A DNA stretch of 64,000 nt from Symbiodinium microadriaticum (taxonomy: Eukaryota > Sar > Dinophyceae > Suessiales > Symbiodiniaceae): NCBI GenBank assembly GCA_001939145.1, contig LSRX01000515.1:213230-277229 (forward strand), in the 5' to 3' direction. The translations under genes and the position numbers were made by a program. This document shows, one piece after another, positions 45,563 to 57,064 of the stretch (position 1 is its first letter; every line of letters starts with the position of its first letter). The notes beneath the pieces were generated by a model. That model worked only from the letters and a program-made list of their open reading frames with translations, ran no database searches and was not told the DNA's origin.

Positions 45563-45820
45563 GTAATACTAGAAGTAGAACTATTTAGAGTAAAGGATCG
45601 TAAGCGTATCCACAATCGTAGTCAAAACCGTAATGGTAAGCGCCAAACGCATGAGGATCGGATAGTCTAAATTTTCTGGCTGTGTGGAACTTCCAGGCGA
45701 GGGAAGTGCTGCTTTCCGAGCACTGCAGGTTCGGCTGGGGAGGGCAGCGAGCCCCCGACTCGAGTTTGAGGGTGATGTCTGTCGTCTTGAGAGTTGGGCA
45801 TAAACTTTGAGTTTTAAATG

Positions 45821-45934
45821 TACTTTGAGGTTCATGCGTAGTTACAAGTGGGGTTAGAAGTCCCCCAAGTAGGGTTATCAGTATAGTCACCCTACTTATG
45901 GCCCTACTTATAACTACCCATGAACCTCCAAGTA
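45821..45934. repeat. MITE-like palindrome, family A
   Basis: TACTTTGAGGTTCATGCGTA at the left and TACCCATGAACCTCCAAGTA at the right. Confidence 0.85.
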
Positions 45935-46041
45935 GGGTAGGCAGTTCTGTAGATGTGGGCTGCTGATCTCAGGTTTCGAGGTTGATGGTTCGGGGCTTAT
46001 CCGACTGGGACGCAGGGCTCTAGCGTTCTGGAAAGCAGTTC

Positions 46042-46150
46042 TACTTGGAGGTTCATGGGTAGTTAAAAGTAGGGTTAGAAGTAGGAAACAAGACTTCTAA
46101 CCCATATCAGGGGACTTATAAGCCTACTTATAACTACCCGTGAACCTCCA
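46042..46150. repeat. MITE-like palindrome, family A
   Basis: TACTTGGAGGTTCATGGGTA at the left and TACCCGTGAACCTCCA at the right. Only about 107 nt from the previous copy. Confidence 0.85.
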
Positions 46151-46610
46151 TAAAGTAGGTTCTACAGAACGAGCATACGTGACAGTTCCGTTGATTGAAG
46201 ATTTCTTCACGATCCGTGAAACCTACCGACATTGGATCCTAAGCTCTACTCCCTGCCCGCCACCTTCATCCTCATCCTCCGAGTCTGATCCTTTGTTGGT
46301 ACCTCTCCATTTTGGGCTGTGGTCAGGTTTGGGCTAATACATAATGATCTCCGTTTAGAAGTAGTATGCCCCCACAGCCTGGTCTAAGCATGTTACCTTG
46401 CAATCCTGGCTGGGGGTCCCATTCGTGTTTCTGCCTCAAACACTCTCCGGTCGATCTCGCCCCCTGAGCCCTAACCCCGAAAAAGTAGTCGACAATCATC
46501 GTCACAACAGTTCTAGTAACCACATCACCCATGGTAGTAGCAATACATGCCTATAACCCTAAACCCTAAACCCTGAACCCTAAAACCCTGCAACAAAAGC
46601 CCCCTGGCAG

Positions 46611-46730
46611 CCGAAAGAGCTGCCTCAGATGCCGGGACTCCATGCGGCTGCAGGCATCTCACGGCCCGGCACGCTTGTCAAACGTGGTCCACCTCCTGCA
46701 TGAAGCCCTTGGAGGCCACCAAAGGAAAGC
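46611..46730 (+). CDS. Possible exon downstream of GCLC
   Basis: It follows CCTGGCAG. One frame reads SCLRCRDSMRLQASHGPARL, then SNVVHLLHEALGG. CCCTAAA upstream (46555-46590) and TTTAGGG downstream (46775-46790). It could be a C-terminal extension of GCLC or the start of another gene. Boundaries are uncertain. Confidence 0.42.
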
Positions 46731-46859
46731 TCTCTTCTTGGGGTGATGTCTAGGGTGGAGGGTGCCGAGGTTTGGGAGTTTAGGGTTTAGGCTGCCATGT
46801 GTTGCATTGAGAGTGTAGCCTGCGCCGCAGGGTGTAGGGGCCCCTGGAGCTCCAAATTT

Positions 46860-47030
46860 TAGGCGTTTAGGGTTCAGGGTTTAGGGTTCAGAGTTTAGGG
46901 TTTAAGGTTCAGGGTTTAGGGTTTTGTATTTAGGGTTCAGGGTTTAGGGTTGAGGGTTTAGTTTCAGGGATTGTTGTTTGCGATGTTTGGGCATTCGGGT
47001 TCGTCTAGGCTTAGGGTTTAGGGTTTAGGG
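46860..47030. repeat. TTTAGGG-type array with TTCAGGG variants
   Basis: GGGTTTAGGGTTCAGGG alternation. Confidence 0.87.
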
Positions 47031-47169
47031 GAACATGGGCGGAAATATTGTAGTAGACGTGAATAAGCATATACTCCGCATCGCTTTCCCAAGTACAGTT
47101 CTCTCCGCGTAGCTTCCTTCAGACGCTACTCTGACATTGAAGGTTTCAACCCTCGGGTAGTCCTGCCTA

Positions 47170-47435
47170 AACCCGAAACCCCTAAACCCCTAAACCCTAA
47201 ACCCCTAAAGCCCCAAACCCCTAAACCCTAAGCCCTAAACCGCTAAACCCCTAAACCCCTAAAGCCCTAAACCCCTAAACCCCTAAACTCNCCCTAAACC
47301 CTAAGCCCTAAACCGCTAAACCCCTAAACCCCTAAAGCCCTAAACCCCTAAACCCCTAAACTCCTAAAGCCCTAAACCCCTAAAGCCCTAAAGCCCTAAA
47401 CCCCTAAACCCTAAACCCCTAAACCCTAAGCTCCC
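47170..47435. repeat. CCCTAAA-type array containing a single-N seam
   Basis: 47219-47290 and 47292-47363 are identical 72-nt copies separated by one N at 47291, so the array length is not reliable. Confidence 0.87.
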
Positions 47436-47475
47436 CGGTGTGCGGATTCCTTGGAGACGGTGTTTGTCACTGCAG

Positions 47476-47565
47476 TGCTTGGCCCTGGAAGTTTTCGCAA
47501 CAGGACGGACCCTCGGGTCCCTTGAGGGGACGAAAATCCGTGTCATTTTTGGCACCGCTAGTGTT
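47476..47565 (+). CDS. Possible exon downstream of GCLC
   Basis: It follows GTCACTGCAG. The frame reads CLALEVFATGRTLGSLEGTK and IRVIFGTASVG, protein-like over about 30 codons. It lies between a CCCTAAA array and TTTAGGG repeats (47578). The product is not recognised; the 3' end is approximate. Confidence 0.5.
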
Positions 47566-47659
47566 GGTAGTACTATGGGTTTAGGGTGTATATAGGGGTT
47601 TAGGGTTTAGGGGTTTAAGGTTTATGTTTAGGGTTGAGGGATATGGCTTGCGGTGCCAG

Positions 47660-47710
47660 CTGCCGTACAGCGACGTCAAGAAGATCGGCACTGGTAGCAA
47701 AGACTTGCAG
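47660..47710 (+). CDS. Possible exon downstream of GCLC
   Basis: It follows GGTGCCAG and reads LPYSDVKKIGTGSKDLQ. VKKIGTGSKD vaguely resembles VKYSGSKTD at the end of animal GCLC, which may be chance. The 3' end is not clear. Confidence 0.4.
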
Positions 47711-47780
47711 TCGCGTTTGGTGCACCTAGGTTTCAAAAAGCCCCAAGCAAACCAGGCAGGACATTATGTATGCCTAAATA

Positions 47781-47892
47781 TGGGAAGCTCTCTAAATTAG
47801 AGTCCCTTATGGGGTCCGGTTTATAAGGGTGCCATACTATATTTGGGACTTAAAAGGCAGGGGGCAGGGGCCCCTAATTTAGAGAACTACCC
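47781..47892. repeat. MITE-like palindrome, family C
   Basis: GGGAAGCTCTCTAAATTAG at the left and CTAATTTAGAGAACTACCC at the right. Confidence 0.78.
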
Positions 47893-48214
47893 TTATGTTA
47901 TCTCGAGCTGTATTATGTCAGGAAAACCCACTTCTCAAACTGAAGGGTTGAAGAATCTCCAAAAATCCAATTCTCCAAAGCGAGAAAGAAGGAAGGGGTT
48001 GCCAATTTGGGATAAGCAGTAGAACCCTAAACCCCAGACCCACAAACCCTGGACCCCCACCCAAAGCGGCGTTTGGAGTTCAGAGCCCACGGTTTTGGAT
48101 GAAGACGTCCGGTGTGTGGTTGGGTGAGATTGGGCGTTTAGGGTTTAGGGGTATAGGGTTGCGGGTTTAGAGAACCGAGGTGATGGGCTTGGGGGTTTTG
48201 GGGGTTGAGCGTTT

Positions 48215-48560
48215 TCAGTTGCCTCCAAGCATCCTTCTAGATAAGGGAATACGTTGACGCAGTGTCTCAGCTGCTGCAGGTCTGTCCTGTCGAATGCCCG
48301 GACAGCCTCCTCGCCGCCTGAGGCTGATCTCTCTCGAGCTCTTAGGGGCCCGTCAGCCGTTGGGCTTTCAGAGGCAAGGTTGGGGGGGGGGGCTTCGATC
48401 CCCGGCGAGTGAAGGAAATGGCTTCTTGCTGAGTCTTTTGGCGCACTTCTTCCCTGCTCACTGCCAGCGCAGTGATGCACTGCGCACAGCAGAAGATCGG
48501 AAGCATGTCCCCGTTGCTCATGCACCCTGGAACCATGATGGGAATGAGCGACACTCATCG
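48215..48560 (-). CDS. Possible minus-strand exon, frame broken at a homopolymer
   Basis: On the minus strand, 48554-48395 reads PIFCCAQCITALAVSREEVR and QKTQQEAISFTRRGS. After the run of C (G on the + strand, 48380-48389) a different frame continues GGEEAVRAFDRTDLQQLRH, then CVNVFPYLEGC. Both halves look protein-like, so the homopolymer is either a sequencing indel or a true frameshift. No family is recognised. Confidence 0.4.
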
Positions 48561-48944
48561 AATTGTTTTTACGCCTAGTAGTAGCAGAGAGTTCCCCGCC
48601 GCTTAGCAAACCTTGTTGAGTGTCTGCAATTTGCTCTGTCGTTCCTCGCAGAACCGATTTACAGTGAAATTTAAGGTGCTTTGGGTTGTGTGTCCAGTTC
48701 GGGTTGTGGTGCGTCACAGAAGGGTGTCTGTAGCATGGAGAAGATAATCCTCCCGTAGTCTGTATTCCACCGGCCATCTACTCCAGCTGATGTTCAGGTT
48801 TCCGGTCACAGGTTTTCAAGGTGTATCCCCAAACCCTATTCCAATCATGATTCTACGATAAACTCTTTCAGAAACCCTTGTAGATCCCTGTACAGGCACC
48901 TTTTCAAAGACCCCTATTCCCCTTTATCAATTCCCCCCCCATAT

Positions 48945-49040
48945 GGGCAGTTCTTCAATTAGGGTCCCGTTGCATCTCCCCAGTATGGTACGGCACCGAC
49001 CTCAAAAGGACCCTAAAGGGACCTTCTTTAGAGAACTACC
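48945..49040. repeat. MITE-like palindrome, family C
   Basis: GGGCAGTTCTTCAATTAGGG at the left and TCTTTAGAGAACTACC at the right. Confidence 0.78.
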
Positions 49041-49345
49041 GGGTTTCCCGTCATTCTCTAAGTGCATTGGGGTTCTTGGGCCTTTCTAACACGACTTTGT
49101 TGTTTGAGGAGCATATCTTAGTTTACGTATATAGAAACGATAAGGGTGTACGATAAATTCTTCGGACCTAGGCAGAGTGACAGAGCATCTGCAGCTGGCC
49201 AGGGCGGCATCTGGACCCCCTTTGTGGGAGCAGTTGCTTTCTGCTGCAGTTTGTGTCATAGTGCTCCAGGTTCGTGTTGCACGTGCGAAAGGAATGCAGA
49301 CCAGGACCTGTATCATCCGTATGCATAGACATAGAGTAAGCGCAT

Positions 49346-49418
49346 ATACATACATATATATATATATATACACACACATGTACGTATGTGTATATATACG
49401 CATACATATGTTAGAAAA

Positions 49419-49455
<37 letters not shown>

Positions 49456-49735
49456 TGTGTCTGTGTCTATAGACCTAGCTACTTCCCTACCTACCTCAAT
49501 CATACATACCACACACATCCACACAGACGCCCATAGAGACGTCGCATACGCATGTACACTCGCATACACTGACACATACACATACATGAATGTCATTTCA
49601 CAGTAGCTATATACATATATATATATATACACACACATACATATATACATATGTGAGCATGCATGCATGCATGCATGCATGCATGCATGCATGCAAGCAT
49701 GTACGAATGTGTGTATATATATATATATATGATAT
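49346..49735. repeat. Compound microsatellite cluster (TA, GT, CATG, TATG)
   Basis: (TA)n at about 49352-49370 and 49618-49628, (GT)n at 49421-49460, (GCAT)n at 49659-49695, (TA)n at 49715-49730. It creates Cys/Val/Ile-rich false ORFs on both strands. Confidence 0.9.
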
Positions 49736-51101
49736 TGTAGGAAGACATATATGTATGTTCCGGCAAGCAGTGGTGTAGTTTGCTGCATCGTCGCTGTGGC
49801 TACATCTATCTTTCAGTCTTGGGCACCCTATCCCGAACCTGTTGGCCAAATACGCCTCTCTCCGAATTCATATCTGCCCCCCAAGGCTGTGCCATGCCCG
49901 GAGCCTCTAGCGTGAACATGCTTGGGCTCCGTGCTATCGGCACTTTAAGGCATCAGACCGACGTATCTTGAGTCAATTAAGTTGATACATCATGGTGGCA
50001 GTATGAAAGTTAGCGGAGGACAGCAACAACAGCAGCAAAAAAGTCAAGAAAAACAAGAGCACTAGTCATAAGCGGTTTCAATTTCGCAGCAGTAGTGAGT
50101 CTTGTCACACAACACAAAACACAAGCTTGGTCTTGAGCATGAGATAGTCACGCCAGCAGGAAGCCATAAGCTCAAACAAAGCACGGCTCAAGTGACGAAA
50201 CGGAACTGGGATGGATGCTGAACCCAAGAGGTTCGGTCAGCATGAGTGCGTGTTGCTGCCAAAATCGCTATACCTAGGTCTAGGTAGTATTAGGGAGACC
50301 CCTTGAAGGGGACCCTTCTTAACCCTACTTGTGGCTCTCTGAAAACGGACGCTATGGAGAGGGCCCCCTAATCCTAGCTCCTAAATATACATGTGTCAGG
50401 TTCACATGCTTGCTGTTGTGGCTGCCCTCTGCATCACCATCCCCAGCAGCAGTGCAGCATATTCGTCGTTTATGACCAGACGCCATGGAAGTAGAACACC
50501 AGTGATGATGCAAAGTCGGGGTTGGAGTTGCGGTTCAACGACGACTCAAGACACGTCCCCTGACTTTTGGAGCTGTGCCAACCCGCCAGTCGTTGTGACC
50601 AAATTCTCCCGCGGAGGTCGGAGGGAGAGCGACCTATGCAGTTTATGTTCTCGAAAGCCTGGAGGAAACTTGCCAGTTCTTTTGCAGAAGATAGGCACTG
50701 CGGGCGTTGGTGCCAGCAGAATCTGCACAGTGGCTGAAAGGTGGTAGTGCCAAGAGTAAACCCTAGACCCAAAAAACCGACCAGCAGACATCCTGAAGGG
50801 CAGTGCATCGGGAAGAGTGCCAAAGCGTGCCAGCAGGGTTTGCACATTTTGGGCTGCAATTCCGGGGCCCAGTTTAACTGCTCAAAGTATAATGTCGGTA
50901 TATGTATATATGTATATATACACACACATACACATGCTTTTTTCTTTTACTAACTTACTTGTTCATTTGTAAACATATTTACATGCACATATATAGCTCG
51001 TATTTGTGTATATCCATATATCATATATAGCACTATCTGTTTAAGGATATTTAATGTCAGAGGGTTCTCCTTGGAATTTCCTCCAGCCCATGAATTTCCA
51101 G
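49736..51101. other. Non-coding or unassigned sequence
   Basis: No telomere-like array. A TA/CA microsatellite is at 50900-50935. The + ORF at 50391-50747 overlaps minus ORFs and is not supported. An imperfect palindrome (CCTAGGTCTAGG...) is near 50273-50385. Confidence 0.4.
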
Positions 51102-51188
51102 ATTCGCGCTTGCGCGAAGCGGTGAGGGAGAAACAGCCGGCCGAGACATGCCGCCCTGCAGGCTCAATTCCGCTGCACCATGGAGGAG
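51102..51188 (+). CDS. Possible exon before TTTAGGG repeats
   Basis: It follows TTTCCAG. One frame reads LREAVREKQPAETCRPAGSI; another in the second half reads RHAALQAQFRCTMEE. It runs straight into TTTAGGG repeats at 51188. The frame and function are unresolved. Confidence 0.35.
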
Positions 51189-51602
51189 GGTTTAGGGTTC
51201 AGGGGTTTAGGGTTTAGGGTTTATAGGGTTTAGGGGTTGGTTCGACCGCCCAGAGGGGATTCTCAACATCTGCTTATCCAACTTTACAAGGTAGCAGTGG
51301 AGGGTTCATGAGCCATATGTATGATCGTCATCGTCCTCCCCACATCATCAATGTCAGGCTTTTCCTTCCCCGTCATAGTTGTGCAGCACCCTAAACCCTA
51401 AACCCCCTAAACCCTAACCCCCCTCAACCCTAAACCCTAAAACCCTAACCCTGAATTCCTGACTTTAGGGGTCTCTTGTTGGTCTTCGTCGTTGTAAATG
51501 AAACACCACGGTTTCCTGCTTGTCTCAGGGAGGACTGTCTTATGTGAGGGTTTCGGAGAGTGGTGGGCCCTAAGTTACTTCAAACTGGATCCTCAACAAG
51601 AG

Positions 51603-51640
51603 ATGCCAAAAAAAGCTAAGACTCAGCAGCCGCCAGATTG
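51603..51640 (+). CDS. Possible start exon MPKKAKTQQPPD
   Basis: ATG after CAACAAGAG, reading MPKKAKTQQPPD, then GATTG|GTGAGA, a consensus GT donor. A CCCTAAA block is at 51390-51450. It may start the gene that ends at 59939, but no link is shown. Confidence 0.35.
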
Positions 51641-53410
51641 GTGAGAAACTCCCCCTACCATGGTCGTTTGTGGGAGAGTGCTGCAGGTGCGTGCAGGAGA
51701 AAACTTCACCTGCAGTCCGTCTGCAGCAGGCGACTCCGAGCGTTTGACTGCAAACCGTTGTTCACACCACATCCGAATGCATAATATCCTAAACTTTACC
51801 CTAAACCCTGAACGTGCAGGTGTTAGATTGCTGTCAGGCCTAGGTTCAGGGGTGAGGCTAACTGATCTTCCTTCTCATGCTCCGCCTTTGTGCATCGTAT
51901 TTAATGTACTTTCTGTTTACTTGATCAGCTCTTCAGTGGCTTTTGGCAAAGACGTTCCGAACCCAGAACAACCCACCCGGGCGTTGCTGCGACTTCGCAG
52001 ACGGCCGGCAACCTGCGCTTTGTACAGCAAGCGCTTCCTATAGCAGCTGCAGTCTCTGGGAGGTTCAGAGCATAAGGGGACCTAAATATAGGCGGTAGAT
52101 CTGTGTTGTAAGGACTAGACAAGGTACCCTTTCTGTTCTGAAACTCCCAATGGAGGTCTTTGAGCTCGACTGCATATTGGAACAGCCCGTTCCCGACGGG
52201 TCAGCTGACTTAGCCAGACCTGGTGTTGTTCTCCAGAGACTTGATGTACAGCTGACCACGTGCGTATGGTTTCGAAATCATGGCTGCGGCAGGTATTGAA
52301 GCCTTTTTATTTTGGAATAGGGTTTTGGGGCATGGTTGTCTGTATCTGTCGTAGAGTAGCCAAAGAAGTTGTCTTCCTAACTGTATTTCTTAGGGTTCCT
52401 GTCACATGTTTACGACCCCAAGACCCTCGCTTCTACGGTCTGCAAGAATGGCTGGGAGCAGTTAACAAGCCTTCATCCTAGCGGCTGGGTAGGCAGCCTT
52501 TGTAAGAAGCTTGATCTATCAAACACTAAACCCTAAACCCTATCGATCTAGGGGTCGGAAATAATTCCGAATGGAATTGCGTGAGATTCCCCATTTTATC
52601 TCTAATTCACTCTGCACTCAAAACCCTAGTCTAAGTATTAAGGCACCCCCTTTTGTGCTTTTTGGGTCGGTCCTGAGAAGTTTTCTCAGAGCGAGCAGTC
52701 CGGGGCGAAGTGCTGCCTGGTTTCAGATCCCTAGTTGGTCCTAGCCCTAGTCAGCTTATTATAGGCGTCTGAAGGATTAGCAATACTATCCACCTACAGT
52801 CCCTACTAGACTTAGTAGCTGAGTAGGTGACCTTTAACCTTTTTGGGCCTATATAATCCTACCATCATTGAAAGGTTAACCTTTCTTGGGCTAGGCTACT
52901 CAGCCCCTAAGTAGAAGTATAGACAGTATAGCGCATTATAACCCCCAAGCCTCGCGTCTCCTCTTCTTCGAAGGCTCGAGCTTAGCTTCCCCTAAGGTAC
53001 CTGCTTGGTGCTAACTGCTTCTATCAGCGGGATGTACCTGACTTACCCTAAACCTTAAGCCCTAAACCCTACAAGGCAACCGTAGGGTTTCCAACACGTC
53101 AACACGAGAGTTGGCTTGAGTTTTAGGGTTTTAATAGGGCTTGGGGCTTAGGGTTTGGGAACTCCATTTAAGCCCTAAGCTAAACCCGAGAATGCTTAAG
53201 TCATCCTAAACTGTGAAAGATACTTCGTGGTGTTCAATTTAAGGGCTCCTGCAAGGGTCCCTCTAAGGGCATCCTAGCAGATCCTGAATGGCGAGGTTGA
53301 GCCCTCCACCATGAACCTAGGGCTTAGGGTGTCAGCCTTTTTTGGGCCATTTGGAGTCTCAGGGTTTCGTGTGTTAGGCTGTAGGGTTTCAGATTAGGGT
53401 TTGCAGAGAT

Positions 53411-53514
53411 ACTGTTGATGATATAAGTCCTGCATTACCTTAAGGACCCTACACTGTGGGAATTATGGTATAATCCTTATTATGGGTAATGCAGGATTTG
53501 TGTCATCAACCGTA
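53411..53514. repeat. MITE-like palindrome, family E
   Basis: TACTGTTGATGATATAAGTC at the left and GATTTGTGTCATCAACCGTA at the right, bounded by TA. Confidence 0.83.
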
Positions 53515-53896
53515 TTGCAGGACTTCTAGGTACTGGAAACGTGGAAGTCGTAGTTGCAATGCAAGCACAGCCAAGTGCAGTTTGAGCCTTGGCGAAGTCA
53601 ACAGACCTGCAACTCCACATCCTAGTGACGCTCGCAACTCTAAGCCGCAAGCCATTACACCCCGAACCTTCAAACCCTGGAGCCCTAAACCCCTTTGTGC
53701 TGAACCCCAGATCTCTCTCTCTCTCTCTCTCTTGCTATGGCATATCATGAGCCTCAAAGCTCAACAAGATACGGCGATGAATCAGCGTCTGGGGTTGGTG
53801 TTTTGGTGGGGTTAGAGGAGGGTTGAGGTGCGGGGGGTATTAGAGCGTGCAAACCCCGAGACCGTGAACACCAAACCCACGTCCAAAAGACTTGTT

Positions 53897-53996
53897 GGGT
53901 AGTTCTCTAAATCAGGGTCCCTTGTTGGATCCCCAATATAGTACGGCACCATTATAAAACGGACCCTAAAAGGGACCCTAATGTACACAACTACCC
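53897..53996. repeat. MITE-like palindrome, family C
   Basis: GGGTAGTTCTCTAAATCAGG at the left and CCTAATGTACACAACTACCC at the right. Confidence 0.78.
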
Positions 53997-55555
53997 TGTT
54001 CTCAAGAAGATGAGGCCAGGCAGGACGAAGACAATGGACTTCTTTGATGTCAACAACGGGCACCCAGCCAGATCTCTCAGTTAGGGGGTTCAGGAAAGGG
54101 ATTCGGGGAGTTTGGGAATGTGGAGTTTCGGGTGGGGCCTAGTATCTATCCTGAGCCCCGAAATAGGCAACAAACCTCTCGTGGTTTTCAGGGTCAGGAC
54201 TGCATCGCTGTTTGTCAGGTTGGAGCATAGGTTGAGGGCCATGTGCATTTCGGCTTTTCATCGACTCCTCGCAAATTGTTTTGAGTGGTGGGTCCAGCGG
54301 CTTTTGTCCAGACTGAAAGAACTTAAAAATTTAACAGCTCCAGGACCTCAACCTCGCAATTCAGCTTCGCCGGTGGGGCCTTCTGAGTGACAGCATAATA
54401 TGCAGGACGAAGGGTTGGGCCGGATGACTCTGCCCTCTTCCACCCATCACATTCTTAGTAAGGCTGATTCGTAGATCAATCAGATACAATCTCTTCCGCT
54501 CCTTCCATCCATCACAGTAAGCTTGATTCGTAGATTCCATGTGGTGTAGTTCACACCTTGCTCCCTTGTTAAAGCCGAGTCTGGCAGTCTGTGAATATGG
54601 GGGATCTCCCCCAATATTGAAGCTAGTATTATATAGCCCAAAACCTTCCTGTGATTGTGCAGGCCCCCCTTATGAGCCCCGAGCTGTTTCCATCTTGCGG
54701 CTATCGGCCACCTCGACGTGGAAGGTCATGCTTTGGACTCTGGCATGGCATCTCCATGGAGCAGGGCAAAATCATCAGAATCGGGTTTTGGGAGGCCCAT
54801 TATACTATGTATATTTATAAACTTACTCAAAGGAATGATGTTGGTAATTACTGAGGCTTCTATAGGACACTTCGTGGATTCTTGGCATTGTCCAGATCGC
54901 TCTGACATGGCTGATGAATACCTACTCACCGCTTCACATGTCCACACCGGAAGGCTGAGGCATTCTACAGCAAGTGGGCTGATATCGTTTGTAGGTCCTC
55001 CCATTCCTGGCCGATGACCTGTGATGCGAGCAAGTGGTGTTGACATCTAGCACGTTGGACTGTCCACTGTCCGTGGCCTTACGGCTGGAACGATTTGGTA
55101 GTTCCACGGTGAGCTCCTTGCGCTTGCCCGAGTTGACACTCCGTTTGCTGGGTTAATTTTGTGTAATCCACGATATCAAGCTTTAAGATTGTTGGAGTTC
55201 AGAACTTTCGAATGTCGTGGCAGCTCGAGGGTTAGAGACTTGCAATGTATGACTACTACGCCAAAAGTCCCGACACACATGAAAGGATTTGTTTTTGTTG
55301 CCTCGTTTCACCGAGGCTGCAAGCCGAGCCTAAGCCCCAAACCCCCCCGAAACGCAATCCTTAACGCCAAGCCGTGCCAAGCCCGAAACCCAAACAACAG
55401 ACCGAACAAAAACACGACCGAAATCTCCTCTACTTCCTAAAGCCCTCAACCGTCAACGTGGACGGTGTTATGAGGCCTTGCCCAGATTTCGGCTCGTCGA
55501 CGCAGCCCTTGCCACGCTTGCTTCAGGGCTCGGAGGGTTTTGGGCTTAAACCCTC

Positions 55556-55669
55556 TACTTGGAGGTTCATGGGTGGTTATAAGTAGGGTTATAAGTCCCC
55601 AAATATGGGTTATAGCTATATTTACCCTAGTTATAACCCCATTTATAACTACCCACGAACCTCTAAGTA
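55556..55669. repeat. MITE-like palindrome, family A
   Basis: TACTTGGAGGTTCATGGGTG at the left and TACCCACGAACCTCTAAGTA at the right. Confidence 0.85.
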
Positions 55670-55906
55670 AACCTTCTAGGGCTTCGATCTTGGGCTTGGG
55701 GTCTCGGATGTTTTTGGGTGTACGGTCTGGGGTTCGGGCGACTGATTAGTTTCCTTCTAGTATCCTTAATTTGATTTTGGCGTAACATACCTCAAACCCC
55801 CACTCTGATCATTAAGGCCCCTATACCATGCGTTTATGCGCAGCAAACGGGGTTAAGCAGCTACCAATGGTGTCAGGCAGTTGCTAGGCTCGATCCACAT
55901 GCTTAT

Positions 55907-56008
55907 ACGGTTGATGATATACATCCTGCATTACCCATAATAAGAAATAAACCATAACTCCCATAGTTGAGGGTTCTTATGGATACTGAATTTAGACCAT
56001 CAACAGTA
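55907..56008. repeat. MITE-like palindrome, family E
   Basis: ACGGTTGATGATATACATCC at the left and a decayed right arm ending ACCATCAACAGTA. Confidence 0.8.
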
Positions 56009-56078
56009 GCTTAAAAGGCCCGGGAGATGTTCCCGGCAGCCTGGATCAAGTCAGCCTTCGGTCCGGCAGATGATCTCG

Positions 56079-56170
56079 GGGTCCCTGTTGGCTACAAGTT
56101 TACATTTTTGTTGTAGTAAGAACCCAATAAGGGTTGGAAGTGATCATTTTGAATATAGCCCTAACAGGGA
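56079..56170. repeat. MITE-like element, family G
   Basis: GGGTCCCTGTTGG at the left and the near-complementary CCCTAACAGGGA at the right. Related to 25253-25335. Confidence 0.65.
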
Positions 56171-56612
56171 AGCAGATCTAGGGTTACCGTTTGGGCTTTC
56201 TGGCTTTTGTGTGGTGACGAACACGAGCAGTCATAACAATAATAAAGACAATGATACCGGTCTTAGTAGAAAAGGGACGAGCAAGCAGAACATGAGTCAG
56301 CAAGGGCAGCAACGACTAGCAATAACCGCGGCGCTATGCTAGTCTCAGGAACTTAACTTAACCCTAAACCCAAAAACCCTGCGCCTTAACCTTACACCCG
56401 ACGCCCCAACCCTCAGCCCCACACCCTAATAATTGTTTCTTGGGGTTCCTTTTCATTTCTATACTATAATTTCGACTTTATTTAAAAATTCAGGCCCCTA
56501 TAGTCCTTATCGTAACCCTGGTAGTAACCCCCGAAGGAACCCTTAAAGGCCCCGGAATTACAAAACCCTAAACCCTGAACCCTCTAGTCATTCAGGCCCC
56601 TGAATTACACCC

Positions 56613-56650
56613 TACCCATAGGCCCCTAGGCAGTTCCTTTTGGGAATACA
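56613..56650. repeat. Family B left fragment
   Basis: TACCCATAGGCCCCTAGGCA and core, cut off by TTTAGGG repeats. The first 33 nt are repeated exactly at 57601-57633 after the N gap. Confidence 0.78.
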
Positions 56651-56722
56651 AGTTTAGGGTTTAGGGTTTAGGGTTGAGGGTTTAGGGTGTATATATATAT
56701 ATATAGATAGGGGTTTCGGGTA

Positions 56723-56817
56723 TACCCATAGGCCCTCAAGTAGTTCCTTTTTGGGAATACCTTTGAGGATTCTAAATATAGAGCCATAAAAAGGAATTCC
56801 TTCGGGGCCTCTGGGTA
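56723..56817. repeat. MITE-like palindrome, family B
   Basis: TACCCATAGGCCCTCAAGTA at the left and CGGGGCCTCTGGGTA at the right. Confidence 0.82.
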
Positions 56818-57064
56818 CCTTAAGCTGCCATGACCTTCCTGTTTGCCCCACCAAACAACAAGTAGATTCTGTTAGTTTAGAAATGGATGCTTGGGAAAAT
56901 GAAGGACCGAGATCAAGAAAGTGCTGTTACTAAGTTAAGGACCCTCAAGCTAGGTACACCTAATTCGAGACCCCCCAAAAAAACAAACACACACACACAC
57001 AAACAAACACCCAAACCCTAAACCCTATACCCTAAACCCTAAACCAAAAAAAAAAACACACACA

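Noticed and set aside
45086..45670. 194-codon + ORF and 126-codon - ORF
   Set aside because: Both are translations of the trinucleotide array plus its flanks.
49086..49849. Several ORFs over 100 codons on both strands
   Set aside because: They read through TA, GT and CATG microsatellites and give Tyr/Ile/Cys/Val/His repeats.
51141..51180. tRNA-like 3' end (GGCTCAATTCC then GCTGCACCA)
   Set aside because: The T-arm stem does not pair and no acceptor, D or anticodon arms could be placed upstream.
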